Source: Candidatus Poseidoniales archaeon | GTDB taxonomy: Archaea; Thermoplasmatota; Poseidoniia; Poseidoniales; Poseidoniaceae | Reading direction: 5' to 3' | Length of the DNA stretch: 6,469 bases | NCBI GenBank assembly: GCA_003602535.1 | Contig: QQSA01000098.1 | Span: 16,196-22,664, forward strand | Shown here: positions 6,196 through 6,469 of the stretch, in pieces | Layout of the letters: the number at the start of each line of letters is the position of its first letter | Numbering within the stretch: the first letter of the stretch is position 1 | Notes under the pieces: model-generated | What the model saw: the letters and a program-made list of their open reading frames with translations, nothing else | Told to the model about the DNA's origin: nothing | The model's database searches: none | Made by a program: the position numbers and the translations under genes

Positions 6196-6469
6196 ATGGA
6201 GATGCCATCCAGAAAGAAATTTTGTCTCCTATTTGGACTAGGATTTTTTTTATCATTACTAGAACCACTAGCTCTACTTGCTATGGGCGACGATATTGCC
6301 GGTGCTTTGTGGCCTATGGCAAATCGTTCTCTTGAATGGACTTACTTCCTTAGGGATTGGAGATCAGAAGTATTTGGGTTAGCGATTGTTTCTTTGCCTC
6401 TTGCAATTTCTAGATCGAATAATAGTAGCGCATGGGAGAAAACGATTGCAACTCTGGTATTAGGAATAA
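6196..6469 (+). CDS. Membrane protein, 3'-truncated by window edge, function unknown
   Basis: The frame is open from ATG 6196 to the window end and gives 91 residues without a stop. I do not recognise the family. The N-terminus has a short positive segment (SRKK, 5-8) followed by a hydrophobic stretch at about 9-30 that looks like a first transmembrane helix with the N-terminus inside. A polar, Trp-rich segment follows (about 31-58: GDDIAGALWP, NRSLEWTYFLRDWRSE), then a second hydrophobic stretch at about 59-71, a short polar link with SNNSS, and the start of another hydrophobic run at 83-91. The strong ribosome binding site and the 12-bp gap after the synthase argue for a shared operon, so it may act on a prenyl lipid, but only position supports that. 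A run of eight T (6244-6251) falls in the first helix. Confidence 0.75.
   Translation, partial: MEMPSRKKFCLLFGLGFFLSLLEPLALLAMGDDIAGALWPMANRSLEWTYFLRDWRSEVFGLAIVSLPLAISRSNNSSAWEKTIATLVLGI

Overview
The window looks like a piece of a planktonic archaeal chromosome, most probably marine group II Euryarchaeota (Candidatus Poseidoniales). This is an inference from four things: moderate GC; short intergenic gaps; purine-rich GGTGA-type ribosome binding sites; and a zinc-ribbon protein with long Pro/Gly/Arg-rich disordered stretches, a protein style I associate with that group. None of these is diagnostic alone, and a bacterial origin is not excluded.

Layout. (1) Bases 1-1966, plus strand: the end of sucC followed by sucD, the two subunits of ADP/GDP-forming succinyl-CoA synthetase. 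They are tightly coupled, with the sucD ribosome binding site inside the end of sucC. The window opens inside sucC, so about 50 N-terminal residues are missing and the first visible ATG is not the true start. (2) Bases 1980-3488, minus strand: a 502-residue protein convergent with sucD, carrying two CxxC...CxxC zinc ribbons, a Met/Pro/Gly-rich linker, an uncharacterised central domain and a 130-residue GGPPSR-type tail encoded by tandem DNA repeats. (3) Bases 3489-3695: a 207-bp divergent intergenic region with short palindromes and AT-rich promoter-like stretches. (4) Bases 3696-6183, plus strand: two different members of the squalene/phytoene synthase family. The first is closer to squalene synthase and the second is closer to CrtB/HpnD and has an N-terminal extension. 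(5) Base 6196 to the end: the start of a membrane-protein gene, 12 bp after the second synthase and probably in the same operon.

How the genes fit together. SucCD performs the substrate-level phosphorylation step of the TCA cycle and is unrelated to the isoprenoid genes. The two synthases both carry the paired Asp-rich motifs for head-to-head condensation of prenyl diphosphates. They could serve separate routes (squalene and phytoene/carotenoid) or divide one route, as HpnC and HpnD do in bacteria. No desaturase, cyclase or retinal-forming oxygenase is visible, so the end product cannot be decided here. The most interesting points are the synthase pair and the repeat-rich double zinc-ribbon protein. 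I see no mobile element, CRISPR array, tRNA or rRNA.
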